Positions 1 to 8,335 of a stretch of DNA of 64,000 nucleotides are shown one piece after another; within the stretch, counting starts at the first letter, position 1; each line of letters opens with the position of its first letter. A program made the position numbers and the translations under genes. The notes under the pieces are model-generated. The model made no database searches, was not told where the DNA came from, and worked only from the letters and a program-made list of their open reading frames with translations. The stretch is taken from contig JAHFRL010000009.1 of NCBI GenBank assembly GCA_023266235.1, positions 26,695-90,694 on the forward strand, in the 5' to 3' direction. The stretch comes from Betaproteobacteria bacterium (GTDB taxonomy: Bacteria; Pseudomonadota; Gammaproteobacteria; Burkholderiales; SG8-41).

Positions 1-1
1 C

Positions 2-892
2 CTCGTGTCCACCGTGATCGGCGAAGTGCTCGAGCGCGATCCGGCGGGCATCCGCGTCGTGCGCGCCGATTCGCTGTCGGCGCTGCCTTCCAACAGCCCC
101 GTCGGCAGCCGCATGGCGATCATGCTCGGCGGCGCGGCGGCGGGCGCCGCGCGCAAGATCAAGGAAGCGCTGATCGAAATCGCCGCGCACAATCTTGGCT
201 GCACGGCCGAGGCGATCGAATACCACGAGGGCAACGTCGCGGTGCGCGGCCATCCGGAAAAGCGCATGACGTGGGACGAGCTCGTCGCCATCGCGCACCG
301 CAAATACCACCAGATGCCGGCGGGGCTGGAGCCCGGGCTGCAGGCGAAATTCGTGTGGGAAGTCCCCACCGGCGGCGCGCTGCCGACCGCCGACGGCATA
401 ATCCAGATCTACCCGTGCTACGCATTTGAAACCCATATCGTGTACGTCGAAATCGATCCCGAGACCGCCAAGCCGTCGCTGCGTAAGTACGTGTGCGGAC
501 ACGATTGCGGCGTGATGATCAATCCCGACATCGTGCACGGCATGACCTACGGCGGCATCGCACACGGCATCGGCGCCGCGCTCTACGAGAAATTCGCCTA
601 CACCGAGGACGGCCAGCTCGAGAGCGGCACCTTCGTGGACTACCTGATTCCGAGCGCCATGGAAATACCGGCGATCGCCATCGTCGATCACTGCACGCCC
701 TCGCCGCTCACGACCTTCGGGCAGAAAGGCTCGGGCGAGGCTGGCTATCTCGGCGCGCCCGCCGCGGTCGCCAACGCGATCAACGATGCACTCGCTCCGC
801 TCGGCGCGAGCATTGAAACCCTGCCGATCACGCAGGACGCGCTGTGGCACGTTATCGAAACCGGCAAAACCAAAACACCTGTTCCCGCTTGA
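2..892 (+). CDS. Molybdopterin-binding subunit of a xanthine dehydrogenase/aldehyde oxidase-family hydroxylase (5' truncated)
   Basis: The reading frame is open from the left edge, so only the C-terminal ~296 residues are present. The part seen matches the second molybdopterin-binding domain of CoxL/XdhB-type subunits. It contains YGGIAHGIGAALYE and, nearer the end, GQKGSGEAGYLGAPA, whose Glu aligns with the catalytic base of the family. These enzymes hydroxylate aromatic heterocycles or aldehydes using water, with a Mo-pterin cofactor. Partner 2Fe-2S and FAD genes are not visible on this side. It is distinct from the second molybdenum hydroxylase at 8332. Family is secure; substrate is unknown. 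Confidence 0.85.
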   Translation, partial: LVSTVIGEVLERDPAGIRVVRADSLSALPSNSPVGSRMAIMLGGAAAGAARKIKEALIEIAAHNLGCTAEAIEYHEGNVAVRGHPEKRMTWDELVAIAHRKYHQMPAGLEPGLQAKFVWEVPTGGALPTADGIIQIYPCYAFETHIVYVEIDPETAKPSLRKYVCGHDCGVMINPDIVHGMTYGGIAHGIGAALYEKFAYTEDGQLESGTFVDYLIPSAMEIPAIAIVDHCTPSPLTTFGQKGSGEAGYLGAPAAVANAINDALAPLGASIETLPITQDALWHVIETGKTKTPVPA

Positions 893-960
893 TGCAGTAT
901 CGCGAGGCGGCACGGGATGCAGCGCACGCTTGACGGCCCGTCACTGGGTGGGGTACGATT

Positions 961-980
961 TCAGAAAATACGAATTCTGA
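961..980. promoter_or_regulatory. Palindromic operator candidate upstream of toxin-antitoxin genes
   Basis: A perfect 6-bp inverted repeat, TCAGAA and TTCTGA separated by 8 nt, ends 5 nt before the antitoxin start codon. It is AT-rich compared with its surroundings. Antitoxins usually repress their own promoter, so this is a reasonable autoregulatory operator. The function is inferred from position only. Confidence 0.5.
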
Positions 981-985
981 CTATT

Positions 986-1228
986 ATGGAAACGACCGAA
1001 CTGGACACCTCCGAAATCGAACTGCGTGAGCGCGGGCAACTAACGCTGCCCAAATCGCTGCGCGACGCCCTGCATCTCGAAACCGGCGACGCGCTGCGCG
1101 CGGTTAAGATCGCCAACGCCATCGTCTTGACTCCCCAGCGCATGGATCTCGACGCTCTGCGCAAGCAGATGCGCAAGCTCATGAAACAACACGGCGTGAG
1201 CGCCGAAGAGCTGCTGCGCGATTTGTGA
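986..1228 (+). CDS. AbrB/MazE-type antitoxin
   Basis: 80-residue protein with an N-terminal SpoVT/AbrB-like swapped-hairpin DNA-binding segment (ERGQLTLPKSLRDAL, then LETGD). A charged C-terminal helix (about residues 50-80) probably wraps the toxin. The ATG at 986 follows the palindrome at 961-980; a longer frame from 917 is possible but would add a non-conserved tail covering the operator. Its stop overlaps the toxin's GTG start (GTGA), typical of translationally coupled toxin-antitoxin pairs. It probably neutralises the PIN toxin and represses the operon. Confidence 0.8.
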   Translation: METTELDTSEIELRERGQLTLPKSLRDALHLETGDALRAVKIANAIVLTPQRMDLDALRKQMRKLMKQHGVSAEELLRDL

Positions 1229-1644
1229 TCACGGTTTTTCTCGATAGCAACGTTCTCATTTCCACCTTGATCGGCTCGGCGCACTCAGCGCCCGTGGTGC
1301 TGGTGGATTGGCTCGCCAGCAGCCACGCCGCCACGCTGATAACGGGCCGCTGCTGTATTCAAGAAGTGGAAAAGAATCTCGCGCGTAAACTGCCGCAAGC
1401 GCAGCCGCTGTGGCGACAATTTATGATCGCAAGCGGTATTCGCATCGTGCCTTGCCCGCGCAAATCCATCGCCGGCATTAACGCCAAGGATGCGGCCATT
1501 ATCGCCGCCGCCGTTGCTGCCGCTGCAACACATTTTGTGACGGGCGATAAGCGCCTGCTTGCGGAAATGCGCGCCGCGAAATCCAAGTTGCCGCAAGCGC
1601 TGATGCCGCGAGAGATGCTGGAGGCGCTGCTCACGCAAGGCTAG
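1225..1644 (+). CDS. PIN-domain ribonuclease toxin
   Basis: 139-residue PIN-fold protein. Acidic metal-binding positions are visible: LDSN near residue 7, a Glu in QEVEKN, Asp in NAKDAAI and Asp in TGDKRLL. Such toxins cleave RNA with Mg2+ when not bound by antitoxin. The GTG start lies inside the antitoxin stop, so the two are coupled. It is of the PIN_3-like type rather than the shorter VapC found at 6091. The RNA target cannot be predicted. Confidence 0.8.
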   Translation: MITVFLDSNVLISTLIGSAHSAPVVLVDWLASSHAATLITGRCCIQEVEKNLARKLPQAQPLWRQFMIASGIRIVPCPRKSIAGINAKDAAIIAAAVAAAATHFVTGDKRLLAEMRAAKSKLPQALMPREMLEALLTQG

Positions 1645-1651
1645 TTTAACC

Positions 1652-2665
1652 ATGAAACCCATCGTCATCGACATCCATGCGCACTTCACTCCCAAATTCC
1701 TGTTTGAGCGCTTCGACGCGCACGCCGCGAAATTTCCCGGCGTGAAGCTCCTGCGCGATGACAAAGGAATGCGCATGCAGTTTCCGGGCACCGAGCCCAC
1801 GCGCCCGCTCATGCCCAGGCTCTCGGATCTCGCCGACCGCCGCGCATGGATGGACAGGAATGGCATCGACCATCAACTGGTCGGCGGCTGGCTCGACAGC
1901 TTCGGCTACGAACTGCCCGCGAAGGAAGGACTCGCGTGGAGCCGCTTCATGAACATTTGCATGCGGGAGCAGCTGCGCGACGAGCCACGCTTCACGCCGC
2001 TCGCGACCGTGCCGCTGCAGGACGGCAAGCTCGCCGCCGAGGTGCTGGGCGAGGCGATGGCCGAAGACTTCGGCGGCGTGATGATAGGCACGCTGCCGAA
2101 AGGCATAGCCGGCGGCAACCTCGACGATCCGTCGCTCGACCCGTTCTGGGACACGGCGTCCAGACTCGGCGCCGCGGTCTACCTGCACCCGATGTTCGTC
2201 TGCGGCGAGCCGCGGCTGGGCGACTACGACCTCGTGAACGCAATCGGGCGCCTGGTTGACACCTCGATCGCGGCGTCGCGGCTGCTGTGCTCGGGGCACC
2301 TGCTCAAGTACCCGGGCATGAAGTTCATCCTGTCGCACGGCGGCGGCACTCTGCCGTACGCGCTCGGGCGGCTTGCGCGCAGCCACCAGGCCGCGCCGGG
2401 CAAGGTCGCCGATCCGCGCCAGGGCTTCGCGACGATGTACTTCGACTCGTGCGTGTTCGACGTCGACTCGCTCGAATACCTGGCCCGCAAAGCCGGCGTT
2501 GAGCGCGTAATGCTCGGCTCCGACGCGCCGTTCCCGATCGGCGACCCGGAGCCGAAGAAAGTCATAGCGAACGGGAACTTCACGGCGGCGCAGAAAAACG
2601 ACATGCTCAGCGCGACCGCGCAGAGCGTATTTCGCGTACGATCCGATTGCTGGTGCGGGAGCTGA
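1652..2665 (+). CDS. Amidohydrolase-family (ACMSD-like) metal-dependent hydrolase or decarboxylase
   Basis: 337 residues of the amidohydrolase_2 TIM-barrel family, the group of 2-amino-3-carboxymuconate-6-semialdehyde decarboxylase. Metal ligands are visible in DIHAHF (N-terminus), YLHPMF, ILSHGGGTLPY and the late Asp in GSDAPFPIG. Full family length, with a normal barrel. It begins 7 nt after the toxin and is followed by two Bug receptor genes. This suggests a catabolic unit in which the receptor captures, and the enzyme decarboxylates or hydrolyses, an organic acid. The substrate is not known. Confidence 0.8.
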   Translation: MKPIVIDIHAHFTPKFLFERFDAHAAKFPGVKLLRDDKGMRMQFPGTEPTRPLMPRLSDLADRRAWMDRNGIDHQLVGGWLDSFGYELPAKEGLAWSRFMNICMREQLRDEPRFTPLATVPLQDGKLAAEVLGEAMAEDFGGVMIGTLPKGIAGGNLDDPSLDPFWDTASRLGAAVYLHPMFVCGEPRLGDYDLVNAIGRLVDTSIAASRLLCSGHLLKYPGMKFILSHGGGTLPYALGRLARSHQAAPGKVADPRQGFATMYFDSCVFDVDSLEYLARKAGVERVMLGSDAPFPIGDPEPKKVIANGNFTAAQKNDMLSATAQSVFRVRSDCWCGS

Positions 2666-2704
2666 CCATGACACATCTCGGAAAACAAAAACAACAGTTT
2701 GCCC

Positions 2705-2806
2705 CCGATGAACGCCGATGGACACAGATAAGATCAAAGGCGCTGACGGTTTTTCCTGAGTCGTCTCGATTTTCATCGGCGTCAATCGGCGTTCATCGGC
2801 GGTTGC
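2705..2806. repeat. Dispersed inverted-repeat element (GCCGATG type), copy 1
   Basis: The left arm carries ccgatgaacgccgatgg. The right arm carries catcggcg repeated three times with slight variation (about 2774-2803). The right arm is the reverse complement of the left, so the RNA could form a long imperfect hairpin. A related element lies at 32010-32168. Both copies abut the 5' end of a Bug receptor gene. No open reading frame or transposase is inside. Confidence 0.7.
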
Positions 2807-3771
2807 ATTGGCTTTGGGGATTTTGCGCCGGCGCGGCGGCAGTGACAGTGGTGCAGGCAAGCGCATGGGCCCAGAGTTGGCCGACGAAAACGCTGCGGGT
2901 GGTCGTGCCGTTTACGGCCGGCAGCGCCACCGACATCACCGCGCGCCTGGTTGCCGAACGGCTCTCGGCGCAGCTCGGCCAGATCATCGTGGTCGAAAAC
3001 CGCCCGGGCGCGGGAGGCACCATCGGCGTGGGAGTCGTCGCCAGGGCGGAACCCGACGGCTACACGATACTCGTGCACTCCTCCTCGTTTACCGTAACGC
3101 CGTCCACCTATCCCAACCAGCCGTACGACACCGCGCGCGACTTCTCCGGCATCACGCCGCTCGCCAACCTGCCCAACGTGCTCGTGATCGCGCCGTCGAA
3201 AGGCCTGCGCTCGGTGAAGGAACTGGTGGCCGCCGCCAAGGCGAAGCCGGGCGCGCTGACCTACGCGTCCGCGGGCGCCGGCAGCGCAACGCAGCTCAAC
3301 GCCGAACGCTTCCGTCTCGGCGCCGGATTCGAGGCGGTGCACGTGCCGTTCAAGGGTACGCCCGAAGCGCTCACGGAAATACTGACCGGGCGCGTGGATT
3401 ATTACTTCTGTCCCGTGCTGTCGGTGCTGCAGTTCATCAAGGAAGGCAAGCTGCTCGCGCTGGCGGCCGGCAGCACCAAACGCTCATCGGCGCTGCCGGA
3501 CCTGCTCACCACGCTCGAGGCGGGAATCCCGAACTCGGACTACAACTTCTGGGTCGGCATGATCGTGCCCGCAAAAACCTCGCGCGACATCGTGGCGAAG
3601 CTGCACCAGCAGACGCTGCAAGCGCTGCAGGCGCCGGACATGAAGGAGCGCATGGCGAAACTCGGCGCCGAGCCGATGATCATGACGCCGGCGCAGTTCG
3701 ACGCCTATATCCGCAACGAGATCGCCTCCAACGCGGGGCTCGTCAAGGCCGCCGCGATCAAGGTGAATTGA
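2803..3771 (+). CDS. Bug/TctC-family periplasmic substrate-binding receptor
   Basis: 322 residues from the chosen TTG, the usual Bug length. It has a signal peptide (RRL, then a hydrophobic run ending near ASAWA), then WPTKTLRVVVPF, the ligand-loop segment SATDITAR, ENRPGAGG, PDGYT and VPFKGTPEAL. These are the hallmarks of the Venus-flytrap receptors of tripartite tricarboxylate transporters. The start is uncertain: the frame is open back to TTG 2647 and ATG 2668, but that extension is encoded by the repeat at 2705-2806 and is not signal-like. The next Bug gene follows after 23 nt. The ligand is probably a carboxylate (family inference). Confidence 0.85.
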   Translation: MHWLWGFCAGAAAVTVVQASAWAQSWPTKTLRVVVPFTAGSATDITARLVAERLSAQLGQIIVVENRPGAGGTIGVGVVARAEPDGYTILVHSSSFTVTPSTYPNQPYDTARDFSGITPLANLPNVLVIAPSKGLRSVKELVAAAKAKPGALTYASAGAGSATQLNAERFRLGAGFEAVHVPFKGTPEALTEILTGRVDYYFCPVLSVLQFIKEGKLLALAAGSTKRSSALPDLLTTLEAGIPNSDYNFWVGMIVPAKTSRDIVAKLHQQTLQALQAPDMKERMAKLGAEPMIMTPAQFDAYIRNEIASNAGLVKAAAIKVN

Positions 3772-3794
3772 ACCGCATGAGGAAGGAAAAAAGG

Positions 3795-4769
3795 ATGAAA
3801 ATCTCCGGGCTGATGGCGAAAGTATTTGCGGGCTGCGTTGCGACGGGGCTGTTTTCCGGTGCCTGCGCCCAGCCGTATCCGTCGAAACCGATCCGGTTGC
3901 TGGTGCCGTTCGGCCCCGGCGGCGTCGGCGACATCACTTCCCGCGCGGTCACGCAGAAAATGGGCGAGGCGATGGGCCAGCAGATCATCATCGACAACCG
4001 TCCGAGCGCGGGCGGCATCGTCGCCACCGAGCTGGTCGCGAAATCCGAGCCCGACGGCTACACGCTGATGCTGCTGAACAACACCAATGCAGTGAGCGCG
4101 GCGATGTTCAAGAAGCTGCCCTACGACACGGTCAGGGATTTCGCGATGGTCTCCACCCTCGGTGCGTTCAGTCTCGGCGTGCTGGTGAGCCCCGATTCGC
4201 CCGTCAGGACGCTCAAGGACCTGATCGCGCAGGCCAACGCCAGCCCGGGCAAGTTCAATATCGGCACCATCAACATCGGCACCACGCAGTACCTGTCGGC
4301 CGAGTTGCTCAAGTCGATGGCGGGGCTGGACGCGGTGACGGTGCCGTTCAACAACACGGCGGGCGTGCTCACGGCGTTGCGGGGCAACAACGTGCAGGTG
4401 GCGTTCGAGTTCCTGCCGCCGGTGATCGGACAGATCAAGGCCGGCGGCCTGCGCGCCATCGCGGTAACGTCGGGCACCCGCTTCGCGCTGCTGCCCGAGG
4501 TACCGACGTTGGCCCAAAGCGGCCTGCCCGGCTACGAGGTCACTTCGTGGAACGGCATTGCCGTGCCGGCGAAAACGCCCAGGGCGGTCGTCGAGCGCCT
4601 GAACAAGGAAATCCGCGCGGCGGTCGACTCACCGCAGATCAGGAGCCGTTTCCAGGAACTCGGCGTCGAGCAGAACGTGAGTACGCCCGAAGGCATGCGC
4701 AAGTTCCTGGTCGACGAGATCGCCAAGTGGAACGCGCTCATCGACAAGGCGAAGATACAAAGGCAGTGA
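3795..4769 (+). CDS. Bug/TctC-family periplasmic substrate-binding receptor
   Basis: 324 residues. ATG 3795 is preferred over ATG 3777 because GGAAGG lies 8 nt upstream. It has a signal peptide ending ACA, then YPSKPIRLLVPFGPGG, DNRPSAGG and SEPDGYT. The usual PYKG ligand-loop segment is replaced by VPFNNTAGV, so the ligand specificity probably differs from its neighbour at 2803. An open frame runs on upstream of 3777, but it is antisense-free overlap with the preceding gene in another frame and is not a fusion. Confidence 0.88.
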   Translation: MKISGLMAKVFAGCVATGLFSGACAQPYPSKPIRLLVPFGPGGVGDITSRAVTQKMGEAMGQQIIIDNRPSAGGIVATELVAKSEPDGYTLMLLNNTNAVSAAMFKKLPYDTVRDFAMVSTLGAFSLGVLVSPDSPVRTLKDLIAQANASPGKFNIGTINIGTTQYLSAELLKSMAGLDAVTVPFNNTAGVLTALRGNNVQVAFEFLPPVIGQIKAGGLRAIAVTSGTRFALLPEVPTLAQSGLPGYEVTSWNGIAVPAKTPRAVVERLNKEIRAAVDSPQIRSRFQELGVEQNVSTPEGMRKFLVDEIAKWNALIDKAKIQRQ

Positions 4770-4788
4770 CCAGGCAAAGTGGGGAATC

Positions 4789-5025
4789 TTTTGCCACAGA
4801 GGGTGCGGAGAACACCGAGAAAAGCAGCCCAAGCGCTCAACGCAGTGGACGCAGAGGACGCAGAGGTGCGCGGGGTAAGAATACGGGGGCGGTTTCAGAG
4901 CAGTGCACGAGGCTATACCTGGTTCGTGAGCCATCCTGGGTCGCGCTATTTCACAAAGACGTGTCTTGTCGGCTTTCCTCTGCGAGCCACCGCGTCCTCT
5001 GCGACCTCTGCATTGAGAGTTTCAG
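4789..5025. repeat. Dispersed inverted-repeat element (CGCAGAGGACGC type) in a 320-nt spacer
   Basis: The 4770-5089 spacer has no gene. Its left part carries cgcagtggacgcagaggacg (about 4841-4860) and its right part cgcgtcctctgcgacctctg (about 4991-5010), forming an imperfect inverted repeat around a ~110-nt centre. Similar cgcagaggacgcagagg strings are widespread in environmental bacterial genomes, with unknown function. There are no coding features inside. Confidence 0.65.
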
Positions 5026-5089
5026 CAACCGGTCTGCTGTCCTTGACGTAAGCGAGCATAATAGACGCGCAGATTGGAGGGGGGAGTGA

Positions 5090-6085
5090 ATGAACAATCG
5101 CCGCAAACTTCTTGTTGCGCTTGGCGCAGGCGCGCTCACTGCGCCGTTCGCTTCTTTCGCTCAACAATCTGGCAAAGTCTGGCGCGTTGGCTGGCTGATA
5201 TACATTCGTCGGCCGGATATTCTCGACTCCCACTTTACAGGTGCGTTCCCGCGGGGCATGCGCGAGCTCGGCTATGTCGAGGGCAAGAACCTGGTGATCG
5301 AGTCGCGCTTTGCCGATTTCAAGCCGGAGCGGCTTCCGGGCCTAGCAGCCGAATTGGTGCAACTGAAAGTAGACGTGATCGTCTCTGGAAGCTCCCCAGC
5401 AACCAGGGCGGCACAGAAAGCGACCAGCACGATTCCAATTGTCATGTTGGCCGACTCAGACCCGGTCGGCAATGGCTTCGTCGCCAGCCTGGCGCGCCCC
5501 GGAGGCAACATCACCGGGCTCTCGACCATCGGTGTGGACACCAGTCCCAAGCTCCTGGAAATGCTCCGTAGCATGGTGCCCAAGCTCTCGCGTGTGGCCG
5601 TATTGGTGAATCCTGACGACCAGGTGGGGCAAACCTCGATTCTGAAGAGCGTCCGAGCCGCAGGCCAGAGAACCGGCGTAACGATCCTATCCTTTGACGC
5701 ACGAGTTCCCCAGGAAATCGAGAATGCCTTTGCCCAGATGGTCCGCTGGAAAGCGGGAGCATTGATCGTGGCGCGTGGCCCGTTTCTCAACAACCAACCG
5801 CGCCTAATCGCGGAGCTGGCGGCCAAGCATCGGCTACCGACAATTGCCGGCCTTACGGAATATGTGGAGGCCGGCGGTCTGATCAGCTATGGCCCGAGCC
5901 TCACCGACCTGTTCCGGCGCGGAGCAACTTATGTGGACAAAATCTTCAAGGGCGCGAAGCCCGGCGATCTGCCGGTGGAGCAGCCCACGAAATTCGAGCT
6001 GTTCATCAACCGCAAGACCGCGAAAGCGCTGGGCCTCGCTATCCCGCAGTCACTCCTGATAAGCGCCGATCAGGTGATCGAGTGA
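5090..6085 (+). CDS. ABC-type substrate-binding protein (ABC_sub_bind/TrpX-like), orphan
   Basis: 331 residues with a strong GGAGGGGGGAG ribosome-binding site. The signal peptide has a twin-Arg-like start (NNRRKLL) and ends near SFAQ. The family core is clear: VGWL near the mature N-terminus, ELGYVEGKNLVIESRFA, then DPVGNGFVASLARPGGNITG and the C-terminal NRKTAKALGLAIPQSLL. This group captures amino-acid-like or unknown ligands for ABC importers. No permease or ATPase gene is adjacent, so it must share a transporter encoded elsewhere. It is a different fold family from the Bug receptors around it. Confidence 0.88.
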   Translation: MNNRRKLLVALGAGALTAPFASFAQQSGKVWRVGWLIYIRRPDILDSHFTGAFPRGMRELGYVEGKNLVIESRFADFKPERLPGLAAELVQLKVDVIVSGSSPATRAAQKATSTIPIVMLADSDPVGNGFVASLARPGGNITGLSTIGVDTSPKLLEMLRSMVPKLSRVAVLVNPDDQVGQTSILKSVRAAGQRTGVTILSFDARVPQEIENAFAQMVRWKAGALIVARGPFLNNQPRLIAELAAKHRLPTIAGLTEYVEAGGLISYGPSLTDLFRRGATYVDKIFKGAKPGDLPVEQPTKFELFINRKTAKALGLAIPQSLLISADQVIE

Positions 6086-6090
6086 ATGTG

Positions 6091-6501
6091 CTATTTCGTT
6101 ACCCAGTTCTCCACGCGCAAGCTGCGTACCTTGGAGAATTCCCGTACGTTGTTCGTTACCAGCGTCAGATCAAGGCTCAACGCATGCGCGGCGATCAGCG
6201 TGTCGAGCGGACCGATAGGCTTGCCTTCGGCCTCGAGGCTGGTGCGCACCGATCCGTAAATCTGCGCGGCCTTCGCATCAAACGCGGCCACATTGAGAGC
6301 GTCGAGCACGCGTTGCAAGACCCTGCGGCTCGTCTCGGGCTGCCGGCTTTTCTCAATTCCGAAACGCAGTTCAGCCAGTGTGATCGAGGACACCACCATG
6401 TCATGCGGTTCTTCGCGGTCGAAACGGTCGAGTACCGCCTGATGATGCGGCCGCGCGTTGAGAACATACACCAGGATATTGGTGTCCAGCATGTACCGCA
6501 T
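6091..6501 (-). CDS. vapC: VapC-type PIN ribonuclease toxin
   Basis: 136 residues with a canonical VapC layout: MLDTNILVY at the N-terminus, Glu in TLAELRFG, Asp in PLDTLIAAHAL and the late VTNNVREF. It would be a Mg2+-dependent RNase, commonly cleaving initiator tRNA or rRNA. The start codon shares one base with the antitoxin stop (TAATG), so translation is coupled. It is convergent with the ABC binding protein, with only 5 nt between the stops. Confidence 0.9.
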   Translation of the reverse strand: MRYMLDTNILVYVLNARPHHQAVLDRFDREEPHDMVVSSITLAELRFGIEKSRQPETSRRVLQRVLDALNVAAFDAKAAQIYGSVRTSLEAEGKPIGPLDTLIAAHALSLDLTLVTNNVREFSKVRSLRVENWVTK

Positions 6502-6734
6502 TAGCGCTTCCAGTCGCGCTTGTCGGCGGCCGGCGGCTGTTCCCGCCCGATCCCGAACCCGCGGGGTGTTTTGGAAAGTGCGTGCCGGATCGCGGTCCCG
6601 AGCTTCGGATGCTGCGGTTTCAGGAAGGCGGTCAGCGCATCATGGATCAGGGCCGAGCGGCTTTTGCGATCGCGCCGGCTGGCTTTGTCGAGCAGCTGTT
6701 CAAGCTCGGGCTTCAAGCGCACGGAAATGGGCAT
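6501..6734 (-). CDS. vapB: Ribbon-helix-helix (VapB-like) antitoxin
   Basis: 77 residues. The N-terminal ~45 residues (PISVRLKPELEQLLDKAS, then SRSALIHDALTAFL) are a typical ribbon-helix-helix DNA-binding unit. The basic C-terminal tail probably occupies the toxin. The promoter region on the right (6735-6790) is AT-rich and carries two TGTAT direct repeats 11 nt apart (6760 and 6771), a possible antitoxin operator. The partner is the overlapping vapC. Confidence 0.85.
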   Translation of the reverse strand: MPISVRLKPELEQLLDKASRRDRKSRSALIHDALTAFLKPQHPKLGTAIRHALSKTPRGFGIGREQPPAADKRDWKR

Positions 6735-6832
6735 GGCCGGACTCCTTCGGTATTCACAATGTATGACAAGTGTATCACATCGATTTTCTGCCGATAAAGT
6801 GATCGGGTGAAGGGTGACAAATCATAACGCCT

Positions 6833-6858
6833 CTCTCCTCTCGCCTCTCGCCTCTCGC
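6833..6858 (+). repeat. Heptamer tandem repeat (CCTCTCG) abutting a start codon
   Basis: About three and a half copies of CCTCTCG run directly up to the ATG at 6859, occupying the place of a ribosome-binding site; none is recognisable there. Short GGGTGA repeats lie just upstream (6788-6803). Copy-number change here could alter expression of the downstream gene (inference). Confidence 0.6.
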
Positions 6859-7719
6859 ATGAAACCCATCCTTCCCCCCGATCCGAACCCGGTGAAGCCG
6901 AACTACGTGCCGCCGCCCGGCGCGTGCGACGCGCACTGCCACGTGTTCGGCCCGGGCGACCGCTTTCCGTACGCGGCGAGCCGCACTTACACGCCGCCCG
7001 ATGCCCCGAAGGAAAAGCTCGCCGCGCTGCATCGCCATCTCGGCCTCAGCCGCGCGGTGCTGGTGCAGGCGAGCTGCCACGGCACCGACAATAGCGCGGT
7101 ACTCGATGCGATCGCGTCATCGCACGGCGCATGGCGCGGTGTGGGCATGGTCAGCCAGGACGTCAGCGAGCGCGAACTCGAGCAGCTGCATGCGGGCGGC
7201 GTGCGCGGCGTGCGGTTCAATTTCGTGGCGCACCTGGGCGGCGCGCCCGATCTCAAGACGGTCGACGGCGTGCTCGCGCGCGTCGCAACGCTCGGCTGGC
7301 ACGTCGTGCTGCACCTCGATGCCGCGGACATTTCCACGTACGGAGATTTCCTCAACCGCCTGCGCGTGCCGTTCATCATCGACCACATGGGACGCGTCCA
7401 GGCGCAACACGGCCTCGATCAGCAGCCGTTCAAACTGCTGCTCGGGCTGCTGAAAAACGAACTCGCGTGGGTGAAAGTGAGCGGATGTGACCGCATCTCA
7501 TCGGCAGGCAAGCCCTATCACGATGCGATCCCGTTTGCGCGCACGCTGATCGAAGCCGCGCCCGACCACGTGCTGTGGGGCACCGACTTCCCGCACCCCA
7601 ACGTCAAGGTAATGCCGAACGACGGCGAACTCGTCGACCTGTTCGCGAAATTCTGCGATGACGACGCGTTGCGCCGGAAAGTGCTGATCGACAATCCGGC
7701 CCGGCTCTACTGGGCCTGA
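6859..7719 (+). CDS. Amidohydrolase_2 family, 2-pyrone-4,6-dicarboxylate lactonase-like
   Basis: 286 residues from ATG 6859. It has PGACDAHCHVFGPGDRFPY at the N-terminus (HxH metal or substrate site), HLDAAD, IIDHMGR and LWGTDFPHPN with the catalytic Asp. This pattern is that of LigI-like lactonases and relatives that open lactone rings in aromatic catabolism. A start at 6814 is possible, but its extra 15 residues are encoded by the heptamer repeat. A paralogue lies at 24412. The exact substrate is unknown. Confidence 0.82.
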   Translation: MKPILPPDPNPVKPNYVPPPGACDAHCHVFGPGDRFPYAASRTYTPPDAPKEKLAALHRHLGLSRAVLVQASCHGTDNSAVLDAIASSHGAWRGVGMVSQDVSERELEQLHAGGVRGVRFNFVAHLGGAPDLKTVDGVLARVATLGWHVVLHLDAADISTYGDFLNRLRVPFIIDHMGRVQAQHGLDQQPFKLLLGLLKNELAWVKVSGCDRISSAGKPYHDAIPFARTLIEAAPDHVLWGTDFPHPNVKVMPNDGELVDLFAKFCDDDALRRKVLIDNPARLYWA

Positions 7720-7792
7720 GCATTGACCGGCGCACATTCTTCAAGACCGCCGCCGCCATGCGCTGCGATGGCCGGCCGTTCATCTCATGGCA

Positions 7793-7798
7793 TATAAT
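7793..7798 (+). promoter_or_regulatory. Possible -10 element for the molybdenum hydroxylase operon
   Basis: A perfect TATAAT lies in the 136-nt spacer, 57 nt before the 2Fe-2S subunit start. No convincing -35 is seen 16-18 nt upstream, so an activator may be needed or the match may be chance. Confidence 0.3.
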
Positions 7799-7855
7799 CA
7801 GCCGCTCTCGGCGGGTAATTTCAGCGCGTAGCCGCAACGAAAACGAAGCGCGGAC

Positions 7856-8335
7856 ATGCATATTAAATTCAGGCTCAACGGTGATCCGGTCGAGGTAACA
7901 CTGCAAACGGGCGATCGTTTGCTGGTCGACGTGCTGCGCGAAGACCTGCGGATGACGGGCACCAAGCACGGCTGCGGCATCGGCGCCTGCGGCACCTGCA
8001 CCGTGCTGGTGGACGGATATCCGGTCGCCTCGTGCCTGCAGCTCGCCGCGTTGATCGACGGCGCCGAAATCCGCACGATCGAAGGCCTGGCGGGCGCATC
8101 CGCGCTGCATCCGGTGCAGCAGGCTTTCGTGAACAAGTCCGCGCTGCAATGCGGAATCTGCACGCCGGGCCACATCATGGCCGCGTGCGCGCTGCTGGAA
8201 AAAACACCGCAACCCACCGACGAGCAGATCCGCGCCAGCATGGACAGCGTCTATTGCCGCTGCACGGGTTACGCCCGGATCGCCGAGGCCTATAAGGAAG
8301 CGGTGACGCTCGCGCGCAAGGCGGGGAAAGCATGA
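7856..8335 (+). CDS. 2Fe-2S subunit of a molybdenum hydroxylase (CoxS-like)
   Basis: 159 residues with both iron-sulfur clusters intact. The plant-ferredoxin-type cluster uses C40, C45, C48 and C60 (CX4CX2CX11C). The second uses C99, C102, C134 and C136 (CX2CX31CXC). The protein passes electrons from the molybdenum centre to FAD. Its stop overlaps the next start (ATGA), so it is coupled to the large fused subunit at 8332. Normal family length. Confidence 0.93.
   Translation: MHIKFRLNGDPVEVTLQTGDRLLVDVLREDLRMTGTKHGCGIGACGTCTVLVDGYPVASCLQLAALIDGAEIRTIEGLAGASALHPVQQAFVNKSALQCGICTPGHIMAACALLEKTPQPTDEQIRASMDSVYCRCTGYARIAEAYKEAVTLARKAGKA

Noticed and set aside
1646..2866. 406-codon minus-strand frame opposite the amidohydrolase
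   Set aside because: Shadow of the real gene: no family motifs and skewed Arg content.
2808..3794. Upstream in-frame extension making a 653-residue Bug fusion
   Set aside because: The extension lies in a non-coding frame of the preceding Bug gene. A good start with ribosome-binding site is at 3795.
6833..6858. CRISPR-like repeat
   Set aside because: Units are 7 bp without spacers and there are no cas genes; it is a simple tandem repeat.
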